In this document: positions 37,770 to 51,100 of the stretch, in pieces
Numbering within the stretch: position 1 is the stretch's first letter
Layout of the letters: each line of letters opens with the position of its first letter
Source of the DNA: Pyrrhosoma nymphula
Lineage: Eukaryota; Arthropoda; Insecta; Odonata; Coenagrionidae
Assembly (NCBI GenBank): GCA_963573305.1
Contig: OY754332.1
Location: 51,993,559-52,057,558, forward strand
DNA length: 64,000 nt
Direction: 5' to 3'
Notes under the pieces: generated by a model
The model's input: the letters and a program-made list of their open reading frames with translations, nothing else
The model's database searches: none
What the model was told of the DNA's origin: nothing
Position numbers and translations under genes: made by a program

Positions 37770-37880
37770 AGTAAAATATTTCATCTAGACTGGGATTCAA
37801 ATCCTGATTCCCCCAAATTTACACCAGGTGTATTAACCAATTGTTCTAATCACAGAGAATTTCACACACTTGTGTCTCCC
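37770..37880 (-). repeat. Degenerate tRNA-derived SINE fragment
   Basis: On the minus strand AGGATTTGAATCCCAGTCTAG is a B-box region like those of the 23.1- and 51.4-kb SINEs. The A-box side (TTAGAACAATTGGTTAATAC) is decayed. It lies in jwa intron 2. Confidence 0.5.
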
Positions 37881-38187
37881 CTTAGTGGATGAATCCCACT
37901 CAAGTTTGACTGACAGACAAAATGCCTAAGGTAAAACACCCACACTACCTAGGGCACCATGAACAAGGGAATACATATTAAGGCATTGGCAAATTGGAAT
38001 GTAAAGGCTGTATTACAATTTACACAGGTCAATCCAGGGCATAAATAAAAAATTATATCTAGAGATCACATAGTATCAGGATTGACTTTACAGAAGAACT
38101 AATAAAACCTCTCCTCAGTATATCTTCCATGGCTTGTGAGTGAACTTTGAGGAACTTAGAGTTCATAATGAAATAAATAAACTTAGT

Positions 38188-38411
38188 ATATTCCACCCAA
38201 TTTTTTAATGGTATAAACCCCGACCGGTTTCAACACTTTCGTCTCATTACCAAGAGATAATACAGTGTATTATCCCTTGATAATGACACGAAAGTGTTAC
38301 TAATAACTTATATATACGAAGTGTTAATACACGGTATTATCCCTTGGTAATGACACCAAAATGTTGAAACCGGTTGGGGTTTATACCATTAAAACTTAGT
38401 GTGGAATATAC
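38188..38411. repeat. Fold-back element with decayed hammerhead-like motifs
   Basis: Left arm (from TATATTCCAC at about 38188) and right arm (to GTGGAATATA at about 38411) are diverged reverse complements. Both contain TTGAAACCGGT(C/T)GGGGTTTATACCAT, reading outward. Upstream of GAAAC each has a C(T)TG(G)T(A)ATGA-(G/A)CAC-GAAA-type block that aligns with CTGATGA plus stem II but with substitutions at core positions C3, A6 and G8. A third, truncated copy lies in the centre (38275-38302) with an intact ACAC-GAAA-GTGT stem. The ribozymes would be inactive. Confidence 0.6.
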
Positions 38412-41400
38412 AAAGTCTCTCCTCAGTGTTCTTCCCAGACTTTTTCACCATTTGAGTGGTATGAAGCAGTATATGGGCAAATAAAAAAGATATTGCACAA
38501 CATTACAACATTTCCTGAATAACTAATAACAAAATAAAAACAAATTAGCTGGTCAGTCGGTAAAACTAGCCCAGTGGCATGCCAATCAGAAATACCTTGG
38601 CGAGAACACCCCCCTACTGTATTTCCAACACTTGAATTACCGTACATCTTTCAGCATCAGCTGAATCGAGTATAAGTTGAAGCCTTATTTTAGGTTGAAA
38701 ATATTGACTAAAATGTGTGACTCAAGAAAAGAAGCCCTCCCCAAATCAGCTACCAGCATCAAATTGAGAACTTGCGAGATGGCATTAATTTGGGTGATGA
38801 GAGCATTTGAATCGCTTGGGCTAAATTTGGCCCACCGAACCAATAGCCACCTCTTGCTCCACACCAATCCTCTTCCCCTCTAGAGGAATAGCAATGACCC
38901 TTCCCATCTAGAGGATAGATAGGGAATAAGGGATGGAGAATTTGGAGGAAACTAGCATCAAGGAAGGGCCTTGCCAGGTGCTATCTAGGCCATCCATGAG
39001 CATATGTTCATCTAAGTACACATAGATGTACAGCAAAGTCTCTTGATAGTGAAATTGAAGGGACCCAAACATTTCCTATTTCACTTTAAAGAATCATAGA
39101 AACTCCTAATTTTAATGCAATGAAGCATCATTCATGTTAGCATACAGTGTAATTAAGCTATGTGGCAGGTATATTTTTATTTCAATTGTAGTAGCTTCTC
39201 TGGCTGCAACAAGATGTATTTTCTCACAGTCTGGCTGCCACTAGACTTCATTTCAAATATTTTTCTGCTTCAGCTTCAGATGGTCTCGCGAAGGTCCGAG
39301 CGCCTCCCCTCCCTAGGGGTGTGGAGGGCGCAAGGTGAGGTGGGAGCTCTACAAGACATTGCCAAATGTACGTCGAGAGGGGAAGGGGTTGAGAGGGAGA
39401 GTGAAAAGCTTGTGGCTTCCGACAGATCAAGCGATGGTAGACAGTAATGTTTGACAACACAGCACACCGGAGCACAAGGTGAACACGACTGATGCTTGAG
39501 GGTGATAGAATGTTATGCTCTGGCCACTATTGGCCCTTCCCTAGTCAACTACCAGGAGTTTCCTCCGCCACTCCATGACAGGAGCACAAAGGTAGATGGC
39601 AGCTCACAATGTAGGGAGCCACCTAGTGGGAATGCGAGATTCACAGGTTAGTGGCATTTGGTGTGGCTGGCCAATCCTGACATTGTTTCTGTTTAATGGA
39701 GACATTGAATAAAGATCATAATATATGCAGCATCTCCCTTACCAACCTCATGGATGACCTGACTACTGCTACGCAAATAAGTTGGTATCAGAACAAGTTT
39801 GTTAATCAACAAGTTAATGCAGAACTGTGTTGGGACATCAGCTGCCTAATAAGTTATAAGATTGGAGACAGTGCAATTTTTTTCCTGGCACTAACACCAA
39901 AGCACGAACCTGTTCCTGAATTTCACTCATATTTTGGGGTACTAATCAATTTTCATTTTTTTTATCCCGGCAACAGCTTCTATCATTTTCTCAGCAATAA
40001 CTGAAAACTTTTGTAATTATTATAGAGCTACTTTATGCTCCTTCGTTAAGTTTCTTGAGGAGTTTACCTTCTACCTTTGCAGCAATAATGAGCTTTAGAG
40101 CTACATATTTTAGGAAAAAAGGGAAGAATTTTTTTGATTAATTCATGAATGGCTCAACCTTTATAGAAATTTTCAATGTTAAATGAGAAAAAAGCTGTTG
40201 CATGGAGAGGTATGGAAAGATATGGAGGTGAGATTTAAAGTAGTCAGGAAGAATATAAAGCCAGTTAAGTTTCTAGAGTCATGCAATAATCAACTAGTCA
40301 GCTGAAGACATACAGTCAATATTGAGTGTATTTATGATACAGTATGATACATATAAGGAGAAGATGAGTCATGAAAGGGTTAAAGGCAATGAGAGTTTCC
40401 AAAAATAGAAAGGCTGAAGGGCATGGAATAGAGCAGGGGGAAAGGCTTCCATATCTATGGGAGCATTTTGAATAAGGAATGGTTTAGTATTACATACATA
40501 TGGCTAAATATTTCAGGGATAGAGAAGTATGATTAAAGATAATGAAACTGAGAGGAACTCCAATGAAAACCATTGAAAAAAGAATAGACAATTCATTTGT
40601 ACAAAGCGTATAGTTCAAAAAGCTGTTCTTGCAGGAGGATGAATCTGAGCTTCAGGCTTTTGTGACATGGATGTAGAAAATATTGAAGAGGGTAAGGTAG
40701 CAAGAAAGGCAAATAAGCAAATGGTAGATTGGAGGAAAGGAAATCAGTGTATTCAGAAGACATAGTAAAAGGAAATGGAGGACAAACAAAGAGATGTTGG
40801 GTATTGAAGAAAATAATGGGGGAGAAAGTTGTTTAAGCATGAAGAAGGAATGAAATTCATAGGAATTTTGTACAACGTTAGGGATTGCACATAATAAGAA
40901 GAACTTAAGAGAGACCTTATGAAGGACAAATAGAAAGCTTTTAAAGCACAAGTGTTTTGAGGACCACAAGACAGGAAATTAAATCAAAAACTGTTTAAAA
41001 CCCTAGATATCAATTAGTAGATTGGCCAATGAATGGATGTGTTGAGGGCTAAGTTGGACAAGAGGATTTGTCCCAGGTATAATAACTCAAATAAATGGAA
41101 AATCACTAACAAGGTGATAGCAAATCTCACCATTTGAAAAAACTAGAAATTTTAACTTAACTAAAACTAGAAATTTTAAAAATAAAATGGAAATTTTAAA
41201 ATTTCATATTTCACTACACCAAATACTATGCAAAGTTTGGGATGCAAATGTGATGCCACTACAGTACATAAATACTTCAATATACATTCGTGTTTTTCTC
41301 GCGGGTTGAATGTAATGGAGATATCTAAGACATATTGGCAAAGTTTTAGGAGCCTTTAGCTTTTACATTTAATCAGTTTCATATCGCTGCATCAATTTCT

Positions 41401-42429
41401 ATTAAGTTTAATATTTTATTAGCAGTATCAATATTTTACAATTAGAGGAAAATGATAATGGGTGGGAATGCAATTTTTTTGCCATATCAAAATTTCACTA
41501 CAAAGAACCTTTACTGTATACACATCTTCAGTCTTAGGTCCAGTGATTATCACATGCATCAAGCAGCAGTTGCAAGCAAAATTAACCCCATGGTTGATTT
41601 TTGGGGAGGCAACTAACAAACAACCAAAGTCATAAGCACCAAAGGATAGGTTTGTAGATTGGCAAAGGTAGGGTTGCATAGGGGAATTGAGGAAGAGAGG
41701 AGAGAAACTGTGTTGGCATCGGTCTACTCTTTACATAAAGTGCAATGGGGTCCACTTCTGAACATCCCCATTAAACAGATGGAGTGCTACACTTTGAAAA
41801 ACTCTCCACAGGGCACCTGAGTAGAGATCAGGATTCCACTGAAAAATCCCTGCCACTGCCAGGATTTGGACTCCAGGTAAGATTCACTCGTAAACTTTGC
41901 AATTGGAGAAGTATTTCACCAGAATGATAAGCACAGAAAAATGATCAATGAAAACACAAAAAAAAATATGGAATAAAAAATAAATATCTACGAGTTGAGT
42001 TAGACCACTAATTGACCAAGGAGGGAAATAAGCACCAACTATGCAGTTACATTAAATTTATTTATTATTAAGAACTACCAAGGATTCCACAACTTATATC
42101 ATCCTGTGGTAAAGAACACTACAAATGAAGAGTTATGTACACCCAATCCAAGTGAATGATACAAGGTGTTGAAACCTAGGTAATAATAAACAACAAAAAA
42201 TTTAGCGGAATCTACGTAGTTGGTGCTCATTTCCCTCCATGCTGAATTGATTCCGCATCGTTAAGCCTAAAAGAGTTCATTTCATTCATTGATGACCAAA
42301 ATAAAGATGTTTAATACATCAAGTTCACGACCTGAGAACAGGCTATCTCATGTCCATAAATACAGTTGAGTCCCTAGAGTTTATGGAGCTACTAATATTG
42401 AGGAAAAATCGACCAATGTTTATGAAATA
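38412..42429. other. jwa intron 2, stretch without recognised elements
   Basis: No exon recognised. A GC-rich block at 39277-39470 (CGCCTCCCCTCCCTAGGGG and following) stands out from the AT-rich surroundings and is unclassified. Near 41.80-41.88 kb, AGGATTTGGACTCCAGG resembles a SINE B box but lacks an A box. Confidence 0.4.
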
Positions 42430-43190
42430 CCGTATAAACTCGTGTAAGAGGCGCACCTTTTTTCCCATAAATCGCAGCCGAAAATGAGGGTGCGCCTCTT
42501 ACATGAATTTTTTATCTGCCTGCCTTCGAACCTTGGTCACGATATGAGCGGCAGGCTGCGGGCGGCAGAGCAGTATCGCGGCAGTGGCCACGAAACGAGC
42601 AGTGATTCAACCCACGATAATCAGAAATGGCAGTACATACTGTCATTAGGCAAAACGTTCTCGGCCGACATTTATGAATTGGAATGAGTAGAACGGCAGA
42701 GCGGCAATTTAATATCTGGGATTGGCGGCGAGCGGAACCTATGCCGTTCACGTCTATCATGGCTGGGTTTGAGCGTTTTCCATGTCAAGCATTAGGAACA
42801 TGAAACTCAGCGTTGCCTCTCTGTCGCTCGCCTACCGCCGAGGCCCGCCTGCCAGTCGTACCGAGGCATTACTCTCAAGTTCCTGGAGAGCTGAGTGACC
42901 TAGGTGCTCAGCGTGAGTCATCAAGGGGGAGGGGATCGTTCGCTCGCTTGTTTACGGGGGACGCAGTCGCCTAAAAACATGTAAAAACTTGTTGTTTGAC
43001 AAGGCGAGGGTGTGGGGTGCAATTGGGGGACAGCCTAACTTTCTCATTTTCTGTCATCGGACAACTTTGAGTGACTCAACTGTATGCACCTACCCTAAGC
43101 ACAACTGTGAGAATTCTGTGAATATTAACATTTGTGAATACAACAACATAGGTCAGTGTTGTTCCATATTGAACAAGGAAAAAAAGTTGT

Positions 43191-43354
43191 GGTATTTCAC
43201 GGCAGCTGAAAAACTTAATCAAAGACGCTGAGGAAGTAGGAAACCACGCTGCTGGACGAAAGCATGATGTGCCGGAATCATGCATTAGGAGATGGAGGAA
43301 GGATAAGGTTGCACTCATGGTGGCACTATTCCATACCAATAGGGACAGATGATC
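43191..43354 (+). pseudogene. pogo/Tigger transposase N-terminal fragment
   Basis: One plus-strand frame reads LIKDAEEVGNHAAGRKHDVP followed by ESCIRRWRKDKVAL, the N-terminal CENP-B-type helix-turn-helix seen in Tigger/pogo transposases (pattern AEE.GN.AAGR....ES..RRWRK.K). A stop follows, and directly after it SFRGKSTS resembles the start of the next domain (RAFRGK). That point is the first base of tandem unit 1, so the array unit was copied out of the transposase region. Nothing of the DDD core is left. Confidence 0.7.
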
Positions 43355-46145
43355 TTTTCGGGGAAAATCTACGAGCTGTGAAAGGACATGCGCGTGCATG
43401 CCGCCGTACTGCAACGCCCGTCTCACTAATAAGTCGGCCGTTTTTATGTAAATCATGCAATTTTTTTATTTTGTCATTCATTGAAGATTTTTGTTGGACC
43501 ATATTGAAAAAATAAATTCCATAGACAGTTATGATTTCTTTCAAAGTTTGATTTTTTTCAGGTTTTGATGTCGTATCTACGCCTTATCGTTCGTTTTTGA
43601 CGCGGCTGACGCTTGGGTATTTTGCATTTAACGTGTTTGCATTCCCGCTCGTCATCGTTTACAGCAAAATATAATTTGTAAAAGTTAACCACATTTTAAA
43701 AGGCGACTTACAGCGACTATTACTAGTGCATTAGGAAAACGGTGGGGGAAATCAAAGCTCGGTGCGACTGTCTGCACTTACCAACTAAACACGAATTGTA
43801 GCGAGGTCGGATTTGTTTTGTTCTAATGAATATCAATTACTCCACTCATTCCAAAGGACAATAAACAATGTAAGCATTGTAGGGCTAAGGCTACAAGTGA
43901 ATACTTACCGATCTTTTCGGGGAAAATCTACGAGCTGTGAAAGGACATGCGCGTGCATGCCGCCGTACTGCAACGCCCGTCTCACTAATAAGTCGGCCGT
44001 TTTTATGTAAATCATGCAATTTTTTTATTTTGTCATTCATTGAAGATTTTTGTTGGACCATATTGAAAAAATAAATTCCATAGACAGTTATGATTTCTTT
44101 CAAAGTTTGATTTTTTTCAGGTTTTGATGTCGTATCTACGCCTTATCGTTCGTTTTTGACGCGGCTGACGCTTGGGTATTTTGCATTTAACGTGTTTGCA
44201 TTCCCGCTCGTCATCGTTTACAGAAAAATATAATTTGTAAAAGTTAACCACATTTTAAAAGGCGACTTACAGCGACTATTACTAGTGCATTAGGAAAACG
44301 GTGGGGGAAATCAAAGCTCGGTGCGACTGTCTGCACTTACCAACTAAACACGAATTGTAGCGAGGTCGGATTTGTTTTGTTCTAATGAATATCAATTACT
44401 CCACTCATTCCAAAGGACAATAAACAATGTAAGCATTGTAGGGCTAAGGCTACAAGTGAATACTTACCGATCTTTTCGGGGAAAATCTACGAGCTGTGAA
44501 AGGACATGCGCGTGCATGCCGCCGTACTGCAACGCCCGTCTCACTAATAAGTCGGCCGTTTTTATGTAAATCATGCAATTTTTTTATTTTGTCATTCATT
44601 GAAGATTTTTGTTGGACCATATTGAAAAAATAAATTCCATAGACAGTTATGATTTCTTTCAAAGTTTGATTTTTTTCAGGTTTTGATGTCGTATCTACGC
44701 CTTATCGTTCGTTTTTGACGCGGCTGACGCTTGGGTATTTTGCATTTAACGTGTTTGCATTCCCGCTCGTCATCGTTTACAGAAAAATATAATTTGTAAA
44801 AGTTAACCACATTTTAAAAGGCGACTTACAGCGACTATTACTAGTGCATTAGGAAAACGGTGGGGGAAATCAAAGCTCGGTGCGACTGTCTGCACTTACC
44901 AACTAAACACGAATTGTAGCGAGGTCGGATTTGTTTTGTTCTAATGAATATCAATTACTCCACTCATTCCAAAGGACAATAAACAATGTAAGCATTGTAG
45001 GGCTAAGGCTACAAGTGAATACTTACCGATCTTTTCGGGGAAAATCTACGAGCTGTGAAAGGACATGCGCGTGCATGCCGCCGTACTGCAACGCCCGTCT
45101 CACTAATAAGTCGGCCGTTTTTATGTAAATCATGCAATTTTTTTATTTTGTCATTCATTGAAGATTTTTGTTGGACCATATTGAAAAAATAAATTCCATA
45201 GACAGTTATGATTTCTTTCAAAGTTTGATTTTTTTCAGGTTTTGATGTCGTATCTACGCCTTATCGTTCGTTTTTGACGCGGCTGACGCTTGGGTATTTT
45301 GCATTTAACGTGTTTGCATTCCCGCTCGTCATCGTTTACAGAAAAATATAATTTGTAAAAGTTAACCACATTTTAAAAGGCGACTTACAGCGACTATTAC
45401 TAGTGCATTAGGAAAACGGTGGGGGAAATCAAAGCTCGGTGCGACTGTCTGCACTTACCAACTAAACACGAATTGTAGCGAGGTCGGATTTGTTTTGTTC
45501 TAATGAATATCAATTACTCCACTCATTCCAAAGGACAATAAACAATGTAAGCATTGTAGGGCTAAGGCTACAAGTGAATACTTACCGATCTTTTCGGGGA
45601 AAATCTACGAGCTGTGAAAGGACATGCGCGTGCATGCCGCCGTACTGCAACGCCCGTCTCACTAATAAGTCGGCCGTTTTTATGTAAATCATGCAATTTT
45701 TTTATTTTGTCATTCATTGAAGATTTTTGTTGGACCATATTGAAAAAATAAATTCCATAGACAGTTATGATTTCTTTCAAAGTTTGATTTTTTTCAGGTT
45801 TTGATGTCGTATCTACGCCTTATCGTTCGTTTTTGACGCGGCTGACGCTTGGGTATTTTGCATTTAACGTGTTTGCATTCCCGCTCGTCATCGTTTACAG
45901 AAAAATATAATTTGTAAAAGTTAACCACATTTTAAAAGGCGACTTACAGCGACTATTACTAGTGCATTAGGAAAACGGTGGGGGAAATCAAAGCTCGGTG
46001 CGACTGTCTGCACTTACCAACTAAACACGAATTGTAGCGAGGTCGGATTTGTTTTGTTCTAATGAATATCAATTACTCCACTCATTCCAAAGGACAATAA
46101 ACAATGTAAGCATTGTAGGGCTAAGGCTACAAGTGAATACTTACC
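43351..46145. repeat. Five tandem copies of a 559-bp unit, virtually identical
   Basis: Units begin GATCTTTTCGGGGAAAATCT at 43351, 43910, 44469, 45028 and 45587. The last ends exactly at 46145 (CTTACC), so there are exactly five complete units, 2795 bp. The only difference I found is in unit 1: C at 43665 (ACAGCAAAAT) where the others have A. The unit has 65-70 codon frames on both strands that repeat with it; none has a recognisable product. Confidence 0.95.
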
Positions 46146-46341
46146 TCCGAGGTCCATATATGCCTTTGAAAAATGCCGCGTAAATTATAAGAGAATATCG
46201 CAAGCGGCTTTGATAATGGCCGAAAATTCGAAGTTAGGCCCGCAAAACCTCGCAATAGGAGAAAAAAAAGCCCCCAACATTTTTTCTTCAACTTCGACGC
46301 ATAAAAAGAGGGGTGCGCCTCTTACAAGCGTTTATTCAGTA

Positions 46342-48099
46342 AATAAAAACTCGTATAAAATACTCATTTCTACATTTCATTACATGACCCCAAAATTTGT
46401 TCTCACTACAGCAGTACTTTCACAATACATATGTATTTAATTTGAAAAAAAGACATGATATATGGCACATTAATCCCCATGGTCCAAATTTAAATGATTG
46501 CCATTCTCTTACTTTTTAATGTACACATATACATGCTGATCACGAATTATGTGTTCCTTAAAATTATAAATCCTTTGGCCACGCAATATTATATTAAGTA
46601 AAAATTATGCAAAGATGAATGCCATCAGGGTATATTTTCCTCCTTGTTTTCTTATGGATAATAATAAAAGTTATTAATATTGAAAAAGAGGTAGAGATGC
46701 ATAACCACAAAAAATATCAAGGATTATGAGGATATATCAGTTTTTTTCTCATATTTATCGATATTGCATGAAATTATAACATTTCAATGATTAATGTTTT
46801 TGCAATTTGGTAGAGATTAATGAACTCCTGACAATATTCCAGTATAAAAATATACATTTTACAGAGTTCTCCAAATTCATCTGAGTGGTATTTGTTGAAT
46901 AACAGGAACAGCTTCCACATGTATCCATAGCTGTGTCCATTAAAACATCAATGCAGGTGCATCATAAACTGGCAACTGCAATCCTTACCAAGGTGAAATT
47001 ATTTCATAAATTTTCCACAAAAGATAATCAAATAACTTATTTTCTCCTTACTGCACCACATGAAATTCAGCCATCACAAAATACATAATAATATCTTCAA
47101 AAATAGTCCAAATCAAGAAATTCCCCCTGTTTATAACATTAATGTTAATTTTGGAAGAAAATATGCTTCCAAAATAAGGAGGAATAAAAATTTCTTGAAT
47201 TGAAAAGATATGAGACAGCACTAAATAAAAGGACATGTATATTTCATGGAACTTCAGCAGAAGGAATGAAGAGCAACCATCCAAATGTATTACGCTATCT
47301 TTCAACATTGCCTATGATTCCAGATACCTGAGCTGTCTCATTACTTCATATCAGATCAGGCAAATATCCACTAGCTTTTTTCCCTTTTGATCTCCAGACA
47401 CCTTCAGTGGCCTGTATACCCCCAGGATCCTAGCAAACCTATAAGGACCGATTCTCAGGTTTCCAAAGGACTGAACCATCATTGTAATAAATTGGATTAA
47501 TGATGACAGAATAAAGGATATCAATTTTCCCAAAAGATAAACAACAATTTAAACTTATCATCACTTTGCATAGTAATTTCTGCATTGGAAAAGCAATATT
47601 CATAGTAAATATCAACTTTTACCTCTTCTGGGACTGGACTTTGAAAAGCTAGCCTTACTATATATTTGAAATGGATTTATCATATTTTATACAGATTTCC
47701 TAAACCAACTTGGATACATCAGAGTTACTCTATTTAATCTCATATCATTTACCTTAAAATTTTAAAAAGCCATTTTTAGCCTGTTTAAAGTTGTGTGAAC
47801 CTTTTAGCCTAACTTTTGGTGCCTATGAATGGAATAATGTCGAAACGAAAAATGTGCTTAACCTTTTCCACTCGGGTGTTGTGTCACTCGACACATGCAA
47901 TATTCCATTATTTTAATTAATTCGTTTTATTTGTATGTACATGTATACACATTTTTTTGTTAATTTACAATTTGATTTGGCAATATGCGCAGAATATAAA
48001 ATGTAATATATTTCACATTATCATATAAATTATTTAGAGCATCACCTACGAGAAACCTTGGTTGTTACGGGCCTCGAGCTAAATTCCAAGTGGGCTACT
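46342..48099. other. jwa intron 2, AT-rich stretch without recognised elements
   Basis: No exon recognised. At 47858 TTAACCTTTTCCACTCGGG resembles a TTAA-element end; see rejected items. Confidence 0.4.
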
Positions 48100-48169
48100 A
48101 GAATCGAGACTGAAAAAATCTAAGTGTAAAGGGCTAATCTCCAAGTTTCGTGATAAAAAAGCAAGCCAT
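48100..48169. repeat. Dispersed repeat X, copy 2 (left part)
   Basis: Matches about 9110-9167 (CTAATCTCCAAGTTTCGTGA against CTCCTAATTTCGTGG, then AAAAAAGC(A/G)A(G/A)CC). Interrupted at TTAA by the piggyBac element. Confidence 0.6.
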
Positions 48170-48173
48170 TTAA

Positions 48174-51100
48174 CCGCTTCCCTGACGGGTTTTTTACAAA
48201 ACCGGTCAAAAAAAGTCATATTTTTTTATTTCAGATTCAGAAGCATTTAAGGGAGGCAAATCTGAAAATGTTTTCCTTTATTTTTTAATCCAAATAACTA
48301 ATGATTTATTCAATAATTTATGAATGTTGCCTCTTAACTTGAGAGAATTAGACCATCTGCATATCAGTATAACTTTTCTTCCCATAAACCTTAGTTAGAC
48401 ATCTAATGATGAATACATTTAGTTATATTGCAAATGCATATACTTTGCCGACAGCGTTAATGTTAACTATTAATTTTAGTCCAAAGTACATCAAGAAACA
48501 ACACACAAACATTCATGGAAGTTAGGCAACCCGCATGACGACGACTTTCGCTCTAAAAATGTTTAATAGGATTCATTCTATGACAAAAACAAGAAACTTC
48601 ATTTCTTTTACTTGATTATCTTTGAAGAGTGCTGGAATCCCTTTCCTCAGTGTTCCATATGAGTCAGTGGAATGTGAAGCGAACAAGTCGGCTAGATCTG
48701 GAGACGTATAAAAGTTATCCATCGTCAGGCAATATCATAGGCCAAATAATGGCTTCATTAGAGTCATCATCACTTTTGAGGTTATGGGTAAAGTCTTTAT
48801 CCAACATAGTCCCATTTCCTGTGTAAATTGTCGTTGACCACACGTATCCAGTTCTCGATTCACAAAGAAAAAATACTTGCCAAATGAAGCTCTTTTCATA
48901 GGCATGAACTGCCGCCACCCAAATCTTCCCTTGTTCGAGAGTAGGCTCTTTTCGATGGTAACGTCCATCTCTGGTGTATGGAGTGCCTTGAACTTTTCCT
49001 CCAGCCTCTGGCAAATCGGCCATATTTTATTTAGTTTGGCATTGGGGTGTGTTTGGGGATCAAAATCGTTATTATAGGCAAAATGTAAATATTGCCTTAT
49101 TTTTAAGAATCATCCGTAAGACATTGGTTGTCAAAAAAATAAGAGAGGAGAGTATAGGTCTCGTTGACCAATAAAAATCAGTATCTGGCTTCCGCACTCT
49201 GCTCTGTAGCATTACAAGGGCAAAAAACACGAATTTTTGAGCTTGTCACAGCTCGCCACTGATTTACGCTAGCACTGCTCGGCCCCGCTTTTTCACGCAA
49301 AGTGTTACTGGCGCAGTGATTAGTTTCCCAAGTTATAAAGTCAACATTTTCATGGTTGAAAAAAGTATTTTAGGGAACCTCATTCGGGAACCAGGTCTAA
49401 GTTCATCAAAGAATTACCTTCTAAAAGAAACCTAGGTGGTGCCGGAGGAGGATTCGTTGAAAGCATTTCCTCCCACTCCGCTTCCCGCGAATGTTCCACT
49501 GCGCCTTCTGATTCGGAGCTTGTTTCTCCGGAGAGAGTCGACTAGGAGCCAGGAACTTCAATGTCCATAACCTCGGAATCACTGCTGGTCAACACTGATT
49601 CCTCTCCGGAATCCATTACTGATTGCCAAATGTTACCGCGCGAAAACAAAGAATTTGCCGTAGAATTCACTCCTACTACACCGCTCGTGTTAGAACGAAA
49701 ATGTTCAAACTAAAAAATGAAAGTTAGTATCGGTGGAATTTCAGCAAAAAAGTGCATGCGCTCTGAAAATCAAGGATGCGTATGCTCTGTAACTCAACGA
49801 AAGAATGTCACAATCGTCCTTCAGACAAAGTACTCATGGAAACAATCACGATATGCAAAGGACCTCGCCCCTATTGTGAAGAGCCCATCCCATGCTCATC
49901 ATAAAATTTTTCTTTTCCGTTCCTAAAATTTATTGGAAAATAAACACACGTGTGTGTACCGCAACAGCATGGATTTTACAACTAACGGTAAATTGACATT
50001 GGGAATAACCCATTAGTAAAGGGTTGGCTGGTTGGAAAGTAGCTCAGGGAGCATAGGGTAGCAGATTAGCACAACATGAAACCAGGCGCCAGGTTGCTTA
50101 GCGGGCCATCGGCTCTCAAGCAGGTGTTTTCTGACCTCAGGAAAGCGTCAAACATGACAATAGAAGGCATTACACATGTTTGGAATTTATCTCTATCTCT
50201 CCTTTTTTCTTGTACTTATGTGGGCTAGGGTAGCACATACACAGGGCACTTGTGCTGGTTTCTATTGAGAACATATGACCTTTAGACGTCGTATAGCTGT
50301 TTTCGTAAATATGTTTCGCCACTTCCGCCAGTATTCGAAGTAGAAAAATGAAAGGGGCTGATGAAATAACATTTGCAACACATCTAAACATTTACGCTTA
50401 CGCCATTTTATCTAAAGAGAACGGTTCGATAGACATTTCCAACATATATAAAAATTACCGGAAGAAAAATATGTGGATGAATAATATAGAATTAGATAGT
50501 ATATATAGTAACAAATATATGTAGTAACAAATATATATAGTAACAAACATATATTGTAACAAATAAGGCAAGGAATGATTCATGTTCTGTTGCTAGAGAA
50601 ATATGTTACTCTAATTACTGTGGAACTCATCGTAGCAGTGAAAATTAGCATAAAATTGAAATTGCAATTTTTATAATTACCACTAAACTGTTGAAGAAAA
50701 ATGTAATTGGATGCTCACAAAGAGTGTATGAGGAAATATAAACGAAAATAACTAATTTAAAAATTATTTACATTTTAGAAAGTTTTTCGTCATGCAAAAA
50801 CGTAAGTTTTACGTCATAAATTTGCAAAAATTATCGATAAATGACAAAAATTGAAGTTGTGAATGTCGTAAAAAGATCACAAAAGAAACTCCATGCATGA
50901 AGTTAATAAATCGATGGTTACCAATGACAATGAAGGTGAATGAAATTCCATAAGAGGATAAATTTTGTGAGAAAAAAAATTATGACCCTCGAATAGCTAG
51001 AATTATTCCAAAAAAATGACCATTGTTTTAGCATCAGAAATCAACATTTGAAGAGGCTCGGCTAGTGAGAGCTATGGCCCTAACCTGTTCCTCTGACGGC

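Larger units (their letters stand above)
42430..46339 (+). mobile_element. pogo/Tigger-type transposon filled with a 559-bp tandem array
   Basis: Bounded by TA at 42428-42429 and 46340-46341. Inverted ends CCGTATAAACTCGTGTAAGA (left) and, from the right, CTGAATAAACGCTTGTAAGA, both continuing GGCGCACC, agree at about 26 of 30 positions. The left end also folds on itself (GTAAGAGGCGCACC with GGTGCGCCTCTTAC). A short transposase N-terminus remains at about 43191-43354. From 43351 to 46145 the interior is five tandem copies of one unit. It lies within jwa intron 2. End sequence, TA duplication and the helix-turn-helix fragment support the assignment; the catalytic core is gone. Confidence 0.8.

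Noticed and set aside
43813..45780. Four identical pairs of 65- and 70-codon frames at 559-bp spacing, looking like a tandem gene family
   Set aside because: They simply repeat with the array unit, occur on both strands over the same bases and have no recognisable domain.
47858..48132. Second TTAA element (TTAACCTTTTCCACTCGGG with AAGTGTAAAGGGCTAA)
   Set aside because: The ends match only loosely, the right flank is CTAA, and homology to the 9.1-kb repeat appears to run across the supposed right end.
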